From the NCBI GenBank assembly GCA_004802705.1, contig SGPL01000485.1, positions 1 through 18,162 of the forward strand: a stretch of DNA of 18,162 nt, read 5' to 3'. The DNA comes from Bondarzewia mesenterica. Its lineage: Eukaryota > Basidiomycota > Agaricomycetes > Russulales > Bondarzewiaceae. The position numbers were made by a program, and so were the translations under genes. Below the pieces are notes generated by a model. The model saw only the letters and a list, made by a program, of their open reading frames with translations. It ran no database searches and was not told the origin of the DNA. This document shows positions 1 to 9,659 of the stretch, piece by piece (position 1 is the first letter of the stretch; each line of letters starts with the position of its first letter).

Positions 1-1
1 T

Positions 2-690
2 GATCTTGATATCAACTATAGCCTCAATAACAATGTCAGCATCCCTGGTAATCACATCCCAATGCTATAGGATGCTTATGGCACCCATGTGCATAAGATG
101 ATCTTGCAATTCTCAGTAAATGCTAATGCCAATGACAGGCAGTGCTAGCACAACAACATGATGCAGATCTCATATGATGACCATTTCAAAAGTTTTCCCT
201 TGCTGCTGCTGACCCTTACCTAAGTCAATTTTGCCACTATTCTCAGAAGACTTGAGCTTAGCAGTATCAGCGTTGCCATGCCGATGAACATCAGATTTAT
301 ATTCTAGCAGTACTTAGAGGCCACTGATAAGCTGCTAGTCCCAGTGGAGGTCCTATCACTAGAATTCCATTTACACTCTGTTTGAGCAATCTTGATGAAG
401 CAGATATAGTGATAGAGACAGCAGACAACCTCTTTTATTTTAAACATGATGGTTAAGAGCATGGTGGTGATTAAAAACATTGTTAACTCAATGAGTCTGG
501 TTTGGGTGCATTTCCTCTATGTATTTTCAATTTGATACTCAGTTTAACCATTCAGATCATGTCTTATCCTAACATCATCCTCAAAGTCAATCATGCCCTT
601 GAGGCCACTTGACAAGCCTTAACACTGACTGAGACAGTGATCAAAGAGAAGAAATTAGAGATTGACTAGTTGGAAGACAGTTGAGGAGGT
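2..690 (+). pseudogene. Coding-like relic of unknown family
   Basis: Frame 2 from the left edge to about position 415 carries only a handful of stops in roughly 138 codons and reads like protein, with short stretches such as GNHIPML, DAYGTHVHKMILQF, NANANDRQ and ISYDDHFKSFP. A second plus-strand piece in frame 1, about 553-680, reads like a charged coiled coil (VNHALEAT, TLTETVIKEKKLEID, LED). I recognise no family. A minus-strand reading of 100-320 (HRHGNADTAKLK, KGQQQQGKTFE) is also fairly open, so even the strand is uncertain. The open frame runs off the left edge of the window. It lies just downstream of the minus-strand KDZ fragment and could be a different repeat into which that fragment was inserted, or a companion reading frame. 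This is inference; no function is assigned. Confidence 0.3.
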
Positions 691-720
691 AGTAATAGAT
701 TTTTTAATTATAACATGAGT

Positions 721-1949
721 TTAATTTTTATCATATTTGACCTTGCCAAACTCACCCTCAGCTTGTATAATGAACCTTTTCTATATGGCTTATTGCTGAG
801 TGGTATAAGCATGATGGCCAGGGCATTCAGTGACATCTACACTCTTAATTAGAGATGCTCAGAAGTTGGCTTTTGCATTAAAAGCTTGCACTGACCACTT
901 CATCTTGTCAGTGAGCAAAGTGACTTGCTCCTCCTATTGGTCTCTCAGGGCTTTGGCTTGAAGCCAATAAACTTTGTAAACTAAGAGGAGTCAGGTCACC
1001 ATTAGCATTGTCAGCATTGGCTGCATTGGCATCAGTGTCAGCATTAGATCTGAGTGTCCAACTCATATTCTTCTATCTACCTTCTCTGCTCAGTGTCTCA
1101 GTAAACATTTATGTTTTAAAATTATGCTAGGCTCTTCTTCCTATGCCTTGGCTTGCTCAGGTCTAAAATTGCCATGCTTACCTTCAGATCTTCAAGATTC
1201 AACTCCTTGTATATACTGAGGAGGTCATCATTAGCACTGAGATTGACTATTGCTTGCTGACATACCAAATAGATCTGGCCCTATTTCTAGACATTTCCCT
1301 CCAGGACATTTACATCATTCCAGGCTCGAGTCTTCTTCCTTTGGCTATTAGCCTGCCTAACCGAGGTTTGAAAGAGGAAAGACTTGTAGCTGAGGTGGAT
1401 GTAGATGTGATGAAGGGCATTATTTGCTTGACCCTTCTGAAGTTACAGTTTCTGCTTTGCCAAAGCCTACAGTCTAAGTTCTATGCATTTATCTTCACTA
1501 AAGGTCGATGAAAGTGAGAGGCATATTTTCTCAGCAATAACACTTTTGGCCACATCTTCTTCATCGACATTCTCATTGATGTTGTCAGTAGGACTGGGAG
1601 TGCCACTGGCATCATCCTCATTGTCAGACATAGGATCTTGAATTTTATTTCTATGAATGTCTTCCCATTCCTCAGCTTGTTCAATTTTTCTCATATAATG
1701 TATTGCTTCCTGATTGGATGTTGCAATCTTGCCAAAAAGTTGTCAGTAAGCATCTTCAATCTCTAATAAGGCTTCAGTGGTTCTTCGGTGATATCTATTG
1801 ACTATTTCACTCACTGATGCAGCTCTTTTCATATTACTATGAGCTCTAAAAAGCAAAGATATGCCTTGCCTAATGCTCAAATGATCATTTTTAAAGAATA
1901 AAAGACAAGCAGAGGGATAAAGGTCAGGCAAGTCTATGTTTGAGCCACT
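721..1949 (-). pseudogene. KDZ-superfamily transposase, C-terminal fragment (truncated, decayed)
   Basis: One minus-strand frame runs from about 1949 down to 1040, then shifts frame and continues from about 987 to a stop at 721-723. Early parts read RTTEALLEIEDAYxQLFG and MRKIEQAEEWEDIHRNK. The diagnostic KDZ C-terminal block follows: QKGQANNALHHI, YKSFLFQTSVRQANSQ, KKTRAWNDVNVLEGNV, SIYKELNLEDLKVS, then after the shift VYWLQAKALRDQ, DKMKWSVQAFN and GHHAYTTQQ. KDZ proteins are cut-and-paste DNA transposases of the DDE class. The zinc cluster and all three catalytic acidic residues are missing, so this is a 5'-truncated copy. About 14 stops interrupt it, many where the family has Trp (for example the expected WFW reads as stop-F-stop). 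The C-terminal block clearly resembles the plus-strand copy next door, but the upstream segment does not, so it seems to be another subfamily. Confident as to family, less so about the exact ends. Confidence 0.82.
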
Positions 1950-1985
1950 CCTTCAGTGAAGTACACTGGGCCAAGCACCCCGCAC

Positions 1986-4900
1986 ATGCCAATGAATCTG
2001 CCAGACTTTGCCTTCAATTTTTCTGCATCCTTAGATCTCACTCTAATGCTGATAGTGGCTAAGAAGAGAGAAAAGGTAAGTTTATTGTAAAACACCACCC
2101 TTTATGCCAAATCTGAATGCTGACCATTTCCTTAATAGAGTCAGAATAACTATTTAAGGGATTGGCTTATCTACTGAGGCCAGTACCTTTACTAACTCCT
2201 CCATGCTAAATGTCCAAATAGTAACTAGCAATGCTCCTACTGTAAGGCTATGAAGGGCAGCTAGAGGTATTTCAACTGCTTTGATCAGCTGATGTTATAC
2301 ATAGGACATTGTCAGGAGGCTCACCTATACAGTCCTTTTTACAGAGTTGAGCAATAGATGAGATCTTACTTTGGTCTAGCTTAGCTTAGGCAGGTGGAGA
2401 TTGTTCTTCATTTAGGCCATAACAGAAATCTTTGTCCATGGTATGAGCCCCAGACTGCCTAAGCCAGTAACTAGCTTAAAGTAAGCCATCTAAAAATTGA
2501 GGAATGAGAGACCATTGAGGATGGCCATTTTCTAATGCTAAATGATAGCCGTGAATCACCTCCCAAGTATGATAGCAATAGTAATCCTATGATGACTATT
2601 GTCAACTGGTCTGATATCCACTAGCTCTGTGTATGCTAATGCTGATGCCTAAATTTCTAATCTGTTAACATTCAGCTGTTTAACCTCGGGCTGTATTCAG
2701 CAAGCTTCAAAGGTCTCAGGATGGTCTTTACTTTTCAAGTCTTGGATGATTTTCTGATAAACAACCTAGAATGCAAGACTACTGCCCTCAACTTCTATAG
2801 CAAGCTCTAGAGAGTGACTACCAGTGCCTTCCCCGATATCATTCTGATGAGCTCAAGTCAGCATCAGTCATCAATTTTAATAACTGATGTTGAGTTACAT
2901 GTCTCTCAGAATAGATATTGAGAGTTACTCAAAGTGTCTTATTAATGACAACATTTGAAATTCAAAAAATAGCATGGGTATGGCCATCAGGCCAATGACC
3001 ATGCCAATGATGAAGAACTCACCCTCTTCTGCTTAGCCTACCCTCAGCCTGAAGTCAACATATCAGATAACTGGAGAGAGGATGAGGAGAAATAGAAGTA
3101 CATGAGGAGCTTCATTATAGATGGAAATTTTTTTGCTAAGTATATAAAGATGAGGAACCCATGAGATGATATAATGCTTACTGATGAAACTGATTACATG
3201 GCCATTGAGGGCAATTATAAGGATCACCTCTAAGTTGCTATTAAATCAAAAGATATGTGTCATAATTTACATATTATTTGCTCTATAACTTATTCAATCA
3301 AAGAGATCCACTTGTAGCAACTATAGAGTAGTGAATTAGGCTAATGCCAACTGACACCACCTAGAGGCCACTGAGATTGGGGCCACAGCTTATGCCCGAC
3401 ATGGCTGTTTTTGCCCTTAAGCTGTTATTAACTTTTAAAAGGATGAGAGGTAAGCCAAACTTGATGGTTAATCTTTAGCAACACTGATGCTGATGCCATC
3501 AATGCTGATGTTGCTGCTGCTATCACTATCTGCTAATGACTTATTCAGACAGATAAATATAGGTTATTCCCTCAGTGAAGCTCTGAAGACTGTCAATGAT
3601 CTCCTCCAGATTCTTATACTGTATGATATTATGTGCCAGTATAGTGTGCATCTTCTCTGTCACTTCACTGATAGTCCTCATCTCCTCATGCCCACCAGCT
3701 TGGAGATTATCAAAGGCATTGATGTGTGGCATATCTATGGCCATCAGGAGCAATGCTTTTGCTAGTTTCACCTCAGATTCATACAAAAAGGCTACTCAAG
3801 TTAATGGAGAGATTTTGAAGACCTTATGGGCCCCCTTTAATCAAATCTTTAGCAGCACTTGGACAGTGGTGACTTCTCACTAAAGAGAAACCTTGAATGC
3901 TCATATGGCAGACTCTAGAAGAAGTGAATCAAGATGAGTGGACCCACAACCATATTTTGATCTTATTGCTTAATAATCTGTATTTAGTTCTAACAACATA
4001 TAAAAAATACATCAAAACAATGAATGCCTTAGAGGCCAGTCAGGAGGGCTTTCAAGCACTTAATACCTCAATCAATCACCAATTAATAGAGGAATGGGCC
4101 GGTGATGCTGAGAATGCCATTTCAGGTCAGCAAGGATCATCTAGAGCTTCTAGACATTTATGATATCCAGAAGAAGAAGAGTGAGCCAATGTGTCTGAAA
4201 TACATTGTTATATCTAAACTGAGATGGCCTTTCTAGTGCCCAACTGAGTAGCATATCAGTTGATATTGACTGAAAATGAGCAGTGGGCTAGCAGGTGAGT
4301 TCCACGAGGATCTACCACCTAGCTTTCAACTGAGATCAAGATACAGGAGGTATAGTTAGTAGAAATATTGTTTCTTGGAAGTACATCTAACAGATATAAT
4401 TAAGGTTGTCTCTGTCAACCTGAGTTAGCTGTCTATCCCAAAATGCTTCAGTAAAAGTGCTAGCTAAGCTCAATGAATATGAATTTTAGCATTGGCTTGA
4501 GAATTGAATTACTGCTTTTCAAAGGGAGGCTAAAAAGTATGTTAGATTGGCTGACTCTAGTGCTGAGTGGGAAGATATCCCACTTGACATCATCCTTGAT
4601 TCTGAAGTAAATAAAGATGAGCTCATCCTAGAGGAATTAATGAAAAAGTATGCCGATGACATCCCCAATGTCATCCCTACTGAAAAGATGGCCATTACCC
4701 TTCCCTCTATCCTCTAGATTATAAAATGCAGAGAGTTGAGTCTAGAGAAGCTGGCTAATCAGAAGCTGGAGCTTCAAAAAGGCTAGACTAATGGTGCCCT
4801 TTATCACATATAGATTACTATTGGCCACAAGTCATTTTTCTTTCAGAGCTCAGTGAGACAGGCCAATAGCCAAAAGAAAAAGACTCAGGCATAAAATGAG

Positions 4901-5515
4901 ATGACTGTTTTGGAAGGCAATGTCCATGAATATTCAAAGATATACATTGCATGTCAGTGAGCCATAGTGCATCTTGAGGCCAATATGGATGTGCTTGATG
5001 TGTACAAGGAATTGAAAAAAGATCATCTGAATGTGAGCACAGTAATTATGAAGCTGAGTCTGCTGGGGACTAGAAAGAAAAGCTTATCATAGATTTGAAA
5101 CATGGATGTTCTCTAAGATGCTAGAGACAATAGATGGATAGAGGAGTATGAGTGATCTATTTTTCTTCTTTGCATCATGCTCATGTTTTTCATTAGGCTG
5201 GTCAATGATCATATGCTCACTGATGCCATAGTTTAATAAGTTCACTGGCTGTGGGTGAAGGCATTGAGGGACCAATGACAAGAACAGATGAAATTGTTGG
5301 AGGCAGAGATGGATTGAATAGTGATATGCTTTCACAATAAGAGAGATGTTTGGGGATCACACATAAAGATGATGAATGTGATAGAAAAGCTTGGACACCA
5401 TGCATATGCAGCCCAGCAGAAGGAAATGTGAGATAGGTTCTCAAACCAAGCATTAAAGGAATTTAGAAAGGTAAAAAAAAGAAATAGATCACTAACCGAG
5501 TATGCAATAGTGTAG
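1986..5515 (+). pseudogene. KDZ-superfamily DNA transposase, near full length, heavily decayed
   Basis: Order along the relic: short first exon from ATG 1986 (MPMNLPDFAFNF...KKREK); intron 2076-2138; LRDWL; cysteine cluster from 2232 (CSYC, NCFDQL, HCQEAHLYSPFYRVEQ, LHLGHNRNLCP); FTFQVLDDF and NFYSKL near 2720-2800; FCLAYPQPEVN at 3027; first catalytic Asp in IDGNF (3120-3122); EATEIGATAYARHGCF near 3370; second Asp in LYDIMCQY (3625-3627); VWHIYGHQ; Glu in QVNGEILKTLWAPFN (3809-3811); LDIYDIQ near 4145; CREL, IGHKSFFFQSSVRQANSQ and VHWL...HHAYAAQQ up to a final stop near 5513. These are the landmarks of basidiomycete KDZ transposases, which cut and paste their element in the nucleus. Frames change 3 to 1 (3245-3306), 1 to 2 (one extra T near 3757), 2 to 3, 3 to 1, 1 to 3 and 3 to 2 (before 4466). 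More than 40 stops, mostly at Trp, Gln or Arg sites, rule out function. Confidence 0.92.
2076..2138 (+). other. Spliceosomal intron relic in the KDZ transposase
   Basis: The stretch begins GTAAGT directly after codon AAG at 2073-2075. It has a CTGAC branch-point motif at 2120-2124 and ends CTTAATAG at 2138. It is 63 nt long, a common length for basidiomycete introns. Removing it joins KKREK to SQNNYLRDWL in phase 0 without changing frame, which suits the basic stretch followed by a D/EWL motif near the N-terminus of this transposase class. Both exons belong to a dead gene, so this is a fossil intron. Confidence 0.65.
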
Positions 5516-5575
5516 TGAGGAGTATGTTAAGTAGATAATTTGCCAGCAGAAAAAAAAGAAAATAGTATTTTTGAT

Positions 5576-6090
5576 GCTAGCCTGAATGGTGAGATAATAT
5601 AATGCCATTTTTAAAGCTGGGCTGAATAATTAGAGGTGACAAGTAGGCTGAACAGTTTAAAATAGTAAGCACAGAAAAAAAAAAGATTATTATTATTCTT
5701 GCTCAGCCAAACCCAATCAGAGGTAGCCAGTGGGCCAAGAAACAAAGATTACCATCCTTCATGCTAGGCTAAATGGTGAGAGATAACAAGCACAAAAAAA
5801 AAACAGATTATCATTATTTTTGCTCAGCTAAACTATCAGAGGTAGGGGATAATAGTGAATAAGGAAGGGCCCAATATTGCCCTACTGATACTCAGTCAAA
5901 CCATCAGAGGTGAGAGATGACAGTGAATGGGCAAAAGCAATATCTACACCTATCTCACTCAGCTCAACTATTAGAGTAGGAAAATGATGATGTTGGCTAA
6001 AGTTAAAGATGGGCCTGCATTGCCATCAGCTAGGCTCAACTAACTGTTAGAGATAGACAAAAAGCATATTTAGCTAGACCGTCTAAGACA
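5576..6090 (+). repeat. Degenerate tandem repeat, 60-72 bp period, directly 3' of the KDZ relic
   Basis: An anchor like GCTCAGCTAAACTATCAGAGGT recurs with changes, starting at about 5576, 5616, 5701, 5763, 5822, 5890, 5957 and 6029. Each anchor is followed by purine-rich sequence, often an A run and then ATTATYATT. Unit lengths are 40, 85, 62, 59, 68, 67 and 72 bp, so copies have gained and lost bases. The array starts about 60 bp after the last readable transposase codon, so it may be a subterminal repeat of the element rather than independent satellite DNA. It has no coding potential I can see. Confidence 0.6.
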
Positions 6091-7117
6091 AAAAAAAGGC
6101 ACTGAATAGGCTCATTGTCTTTACTGTGTCATCCATGGAGAAAGGACCACTGTAACCTATGAGCCTCAAGCTTACTGACTATGCTCATCTCATGAGACTG
6201 AGCATCTCTATACAGTATTTCCTCACTCTAATGTTGCAGTTTTGTTTATTCACTGATGATTCTTTAACTCTTAACTTCAGATCTACTATATGTCCCTATA
6301 CTCTCATCATAGGTATTAGGGTAAGCCTCATTATTACATAGGCTAAAGCACTGCTGAGGCATGTTAACAAAATGTGGTCTGTGCATATTTGTAGATTTTG
6401 TACTGCATAGAATGAAATCAGGGGCTAGTAAGATGTTATTATGTGACAGGGGGTCAATTTTTTTTCTTAATAAGCACTGAGGTCAGACTAAGAAGGTAAG
6501 TAATCAGACACATTCCCTAGTATGGTAATTTATTAGATTAGATTAGATTTTTTCCATCACATGGCAACTCCTCCAAGTTAAACCTCATTACTCTCACTGC
6601 TGCTTACTCCCCTGACTGTCTGCACATGCATCATATATCTAGCTCTTTAGAGCAAATGTGAGATTGATTTAGTGCAAATGGTACTAAGAAGGTAAAAGAC
6701 TCATAAGTTCAGTCAACTCTGTGCAAACAGATAGCTAATGCACTCATTTTGTTTTATAGCCCAATTTCTTACACTACATGACCTCTACATTGCTTGCCAT
6801 GTCCTCAGCTGCTGTCACATCTCAAATTGTTCAAAATCTATAATAATAGCATGATGCTCATAACAACAAAGTCTGATGAGAGCAGATCTTGAGTGAGGAG
6901 CTACGATCATGGATTGAGTAAAAAGGTTCTAAATAAGTAATTTTGAGGTGGTGACAAGAAAGACAATGATCAAAAAAGAAGGTTAGAAGAAAGCAAACAG
7001 CTAAATGCAGTGATTATCTAGTGCTAAAGAAAGTGAGACAAGAATAGCAAGGCACAAGGAACTGAATGATAAAGGAGATCAAGAGAACAAGGGAAGAAAT
7101 GCACTTAAGCATGCTGG
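6091..7117. other. Non-coding AT-rich stretch, no gene recognised
   Basis: No frame here stays open or reads like a known protein. The 60-codon plus frame at 6159-6341 is hydrophobic and low-complexity and lies in CT/AT-rich DNA. The only local structure is a short ATTAG microsatellite at 6532-6549 (about 3.6 copies) and purine-rich sequence from about 6950 to 7110. CpG is nearly absent, as in the transposase relics to the left. Confidence 0.5.
6532..6549 (+). repeat. ATTAG microsatellite
   Basis: About 3.6 perfect copies of the pentamer ATTAG lie in tandem, followed by a T run. Confidence 0.7.
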
Positions 7118-7124
7118 TATAAAA
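7118..7124 (+). promoter_or_regulatory. TATA box with downstream CT-rich leader
   Basis: TATAAAA lies within GCTGGTATAAAAGCCAGGC, where CTGG and CCAG form a small inverted repeat around the box. Some 25-35 bases later the DNA turns strongly pyrimidine-rich (TTTATCCTCCCC and onward, about 7145-7480), as is usual at fungal transcription starts and in fungal LTRs. No credible reading frame follows: the first ATG (7163) opens a 34-codon frame. It could be the promoter of a dead element or an LTR. Confidence 0.4.
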
Positions 7125-8590
7125 GCCAGGCAAGCAAGGCATTTTTTGCCTTTATCCTCCCCATGTTTATTACTCACCCCACTCCTCTAATACCTCAGTC
7201 ATTTTTACCTTTGCCTAAACTGCCTCCCTCAGTCCTCTACATTGCTCAGCCTACTATTCTCATCTCATGATCTCTACTCTCATCTTCTCATTTTTTGTAG
7301 AATCCTCGCTTGTGGTTTATTTCTTTAGTCCTTCTTCTTCCTCGAGTTTTTTGACTCAGTCAAACTACTGAATCCTCTCCCTTTGGCTCACATATGACTG
7401 CCCATTTATCATCTTCCCTAATTTGACTCTAATCGCTAAATCTTACTAGCACACATCTTACTTGTCTACCTTTTCAGTTCAGAGCCTACTCCTCTATGAT
7501 AACTAATTTGGTCTCTTCTTCATGTATAATGAACATGGCTCTGGTTTGCTCTGGGTGCTGACCACAAACCTCACTTCACCCTTCTAGCCTGCATGCACCT
7601 TTCAACAGGTCACTGCCTTTTTTAGTTCAGTGCATCGAGATGTTCATCAAGATTGAGCAGACAAGGAGAGTAGTAAAGCTATGAGGGAGAAAGTGCAAGA
7701 GGACTTGTAGACTTAGTAAGTGCCAATCACATACATTTATTATCAGATACTTATCATAATCCTAATCGCTAGCCTTTTTTTACTTTAACTGCATTATTCT
7801 CATCTGCGATAAGACAAATAAGCTGGGTAAGATGTTAGAAATGGATTAAGGGGATGCTCTGATGTATAGTATAATACACTTAGTTTTCTTGTTTGTTTTT
7901 CTTTTTGATATGAATGTTGTTGATCACCCTACTATTTTGCTATGAATTTCGCTGTCCTTGTTTTTACGACTTACTTATTGGACTCCTTTATGCTTATTGA
8001 ATTGTATGCACCTTTTAATTTCTTGATTGTCTCATTTCATACAACTTACAAGAAGTATAATGATGGAATTCCCTTCTGCATCTTGCTGTCACCTCCCTTT
8101 ATATTAATCTTTACCTGCAGAAGTTCACTTAGACTCTCCATTTAATTGTTTCTATTTATGCATTCTTTTCTCGTACAATATATTTTAGACAAATGAACAG
8201 GATTTGGTGCCCTTTAATTATGGAAGCATAAGTAAGCTGGTTGAAGCCACAGAGTATCACACATTAATACTTAAAGGTTAAAGCCAGTTATCTAACTATT
8301 TTTCCTTTATCTTTCCTGATACTATACTTTCTGCTTTTAATTCTTAAGGTTGGTACACTCTGCATGTCCAAATTTCAGAGGCAATAAGTCCATTATTATT
8401 CATATGAGGAACTTGTAGCTAAAGAATTTGGAAAATCTGAGGTCTTGGACCAAGGCACTTAGAATTAGTTCAGTCTAAATCTAAAGGCTGAGTTCATGAA
8501 CTACAGAGAATGTAGACTCTCCATTCTTCTAGAGCAGTGGACACTTAGCATTGGCCTTGCACAGCCATCCTTTTGATACCTATTACAGGT
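7125..8590. other. CT-rich, leader-like and intergenic DNA, no gene recognised
   Basis: Roughly 7145-7480 is pyrimidine-rich on the plus strand and contains TTTTTTGTAG near 7300, which resembles a 3' splice site, and a TGACTCA at 7352-7358 between TTGAC and GTCAA arms. The segment 7870-8200 keeps a few CpGs and reads as a T-rich, LTR- or UTR-like stretch (for example TTCTCGTACAATATATTTTAGACAA at 8168-8192). The 67-codon plus frame at 7942-8145 is hydrophobic but shows no family motif, so I do not call it a gene. Part of an old LTR retrotransposon is the best guess, without proof. Confidence 0.35.
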
Positions 8591-8599
8591 GTAATTGGT

Positions 8600-9020
8600 T
8601 TCAGCATAGCTATGCATGACCTAGTGGAGTTACAAGAGTCATACTGACTCACCTAGTGTTTTAGCCTTATTCTCTATTCATTTTGGCTGTATGGGGCATT
8701 ATTAAGGTTCTATTTATTTGCCACTAATTATACATACATTGCCCCCTCAGAGGTCTATAAAAGAGGGAGCAAGGATCACTTTTTCAGTATCCACTCTTCT
8801 ATCTAACTTACCCCCCCTCCTTCTCTTCCCCCTATTCTTTAGTGCTCATTTTAACTCAAGCTTTTCAAAGCTTTTGTTGTCCCCTTTATTTATAGTTACA
8901 AGTGCAATACAAAAGTGTCTACTGACCTTAATATTACCTTACTAGCTAACTCTATTTGACTGACTAGTATGCACTAGTAGCTGAATAGAACTATTCTTTG
9001 ATCTCTAGTATAATAAATTC
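8600..9020 (+). mobile_element. LTR-like promoter fragment of a retrotransposon
   Basis: The region has the order expected of U3-R-U5 in a fungal LTR. TGACTCA lies at 8645-8651 with a near-copy AGAGTCA 10 bases upstream; TATAAAAGAGGGAGC starts at 8756; a very CT-rich tract follows (about 8785-8840); AATAAA lies at 9012-9017. The segment 8631-8656 (ACAAG...AGTCA...TGACTCACCTA) matches, in order and spacing, the U3 of the minus-strand LTR near 17355-17390, and both have an A/G-rich GAGGGAG after the TATA box. That suggests one family. I cannot fix the ends and see no target-site duplication or primer-binding site. The hydrophobic 75-codon frame at 8718-8945 inside it is an artefact of CT-rich DNA. 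Confidence 0.42.
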
Positions 9021-9107
9021 ATCTTTGATCTAGGCCATCATCAATTTGCTTATACTAGGAGTTATAAAACTTTGAGATTGTGCCTAGTGCATTCTCATTC
9101 TTTAATA

Positions 9108-9269
9108 TCTCATACAGTGATATTATCTCATTATCATATTCGTGAAGTTGTCTGAAGGCATATGGTCATTCAAGATCTTCGATATTATCCTTTGGTTTCT
9201 ATAAAAGAATTTCTCAGATATGGAAGTGCTGCTGAAATATTCATTCATCATAATTTGTATTTGTTATAG
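9108..9269 (+). pseudogene. Short coding-like relic, unknown family
   Basis: One plus frame of 54 codons with a single internal TGA reads like protein: HYHIREVV, HMVIQDLRYYPLVSIKEFL, RYGSAAEIFIHHNLYLL. It ends at TAG, which sits in TTTGTTATAG and could instead be a 3' splice site. The reading continues as VQDISFKLD before more stops. No family is recognised. It lies just downstream of the LTR-like promoter fragment, where the internal region of a retrotransposon would be expected. Confidence 0.28.
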
Positions 9270-9289
9270 GTCCAAGATATATCATTCAA

Positions 9290-9310
9290 GCTTGACTAAG
9301 TTAGTCAAGC
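9290..9310. repeat. Perfect short inverted repeat (10-bp arms, 1-base loop)
   Basis: GCTTGACTAA at 9290-9299 is followed by a single G and then its exact reverse complement TTAGTCAAGC. A 21-base near-palindrome is unlikely by chance in a few kilobases. It may be a protein-binding site or the remains of an element end. It does not have the GC stem plus U run of a bacterial-type terminator. Confidence 0.6.
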
Positions 9311-9659
9311 CCAGTCTAGAATATGCCAATCAAGTTAAGGTTATTGTCATCATCATTTGAAGTTGCCTCGTACTCATTCATCTAATCCTAATCATCATTG
9401 AGACTAGACTCATTATTTATTATTGTCATCCAGTCTTAATCATCTGACTACCTCGTACCTATCCATATTTACCTTTATCCATATACTCTTTGAGTATAGC
9501 TTTGTTTTACTGCTTCAGCTAAAAAAAACTAAAGACATATTTAACTCAAACAACTAGGCTTCTCCAGAAAAGTAAGAAACTCTGAGCAAGTCTAAACATA
9601 AAAGCTATTGGTTTGTTTTTAGTGTTATTTTCTATCACCAGATTCACTCCCAAACTACT

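Noticed and set aside
1254..1511. Plus-strand 85-codon frame
   Set aside because: It is the reverse of the minus-strand KDZ C-terminal block, which has clear family motifs.
3541..3786. Minus-strand 81-codon frame inside the plus-strand KDZ relic
   Set aside because: It mirrors the conserved YDI.CQ to HGHQ segment, which matches KDZ only on the plus strand.
5087..5453. Two overlapping minus-strand frames (5087-5335 and 5217-5453)
   Set aside because: They are shadows of the KDZ C-terminal segment (VHWL to HHAYAAQQ), which is in plus frame 2.
8718..8945. 75-codon hydrophobic plus frame
   Set aside because: It spans a TATA box and a CT-rich tract of an LTR-like segment. Leu/Pro/Ser/Phe content follows from pyrimidine-rich DNA.
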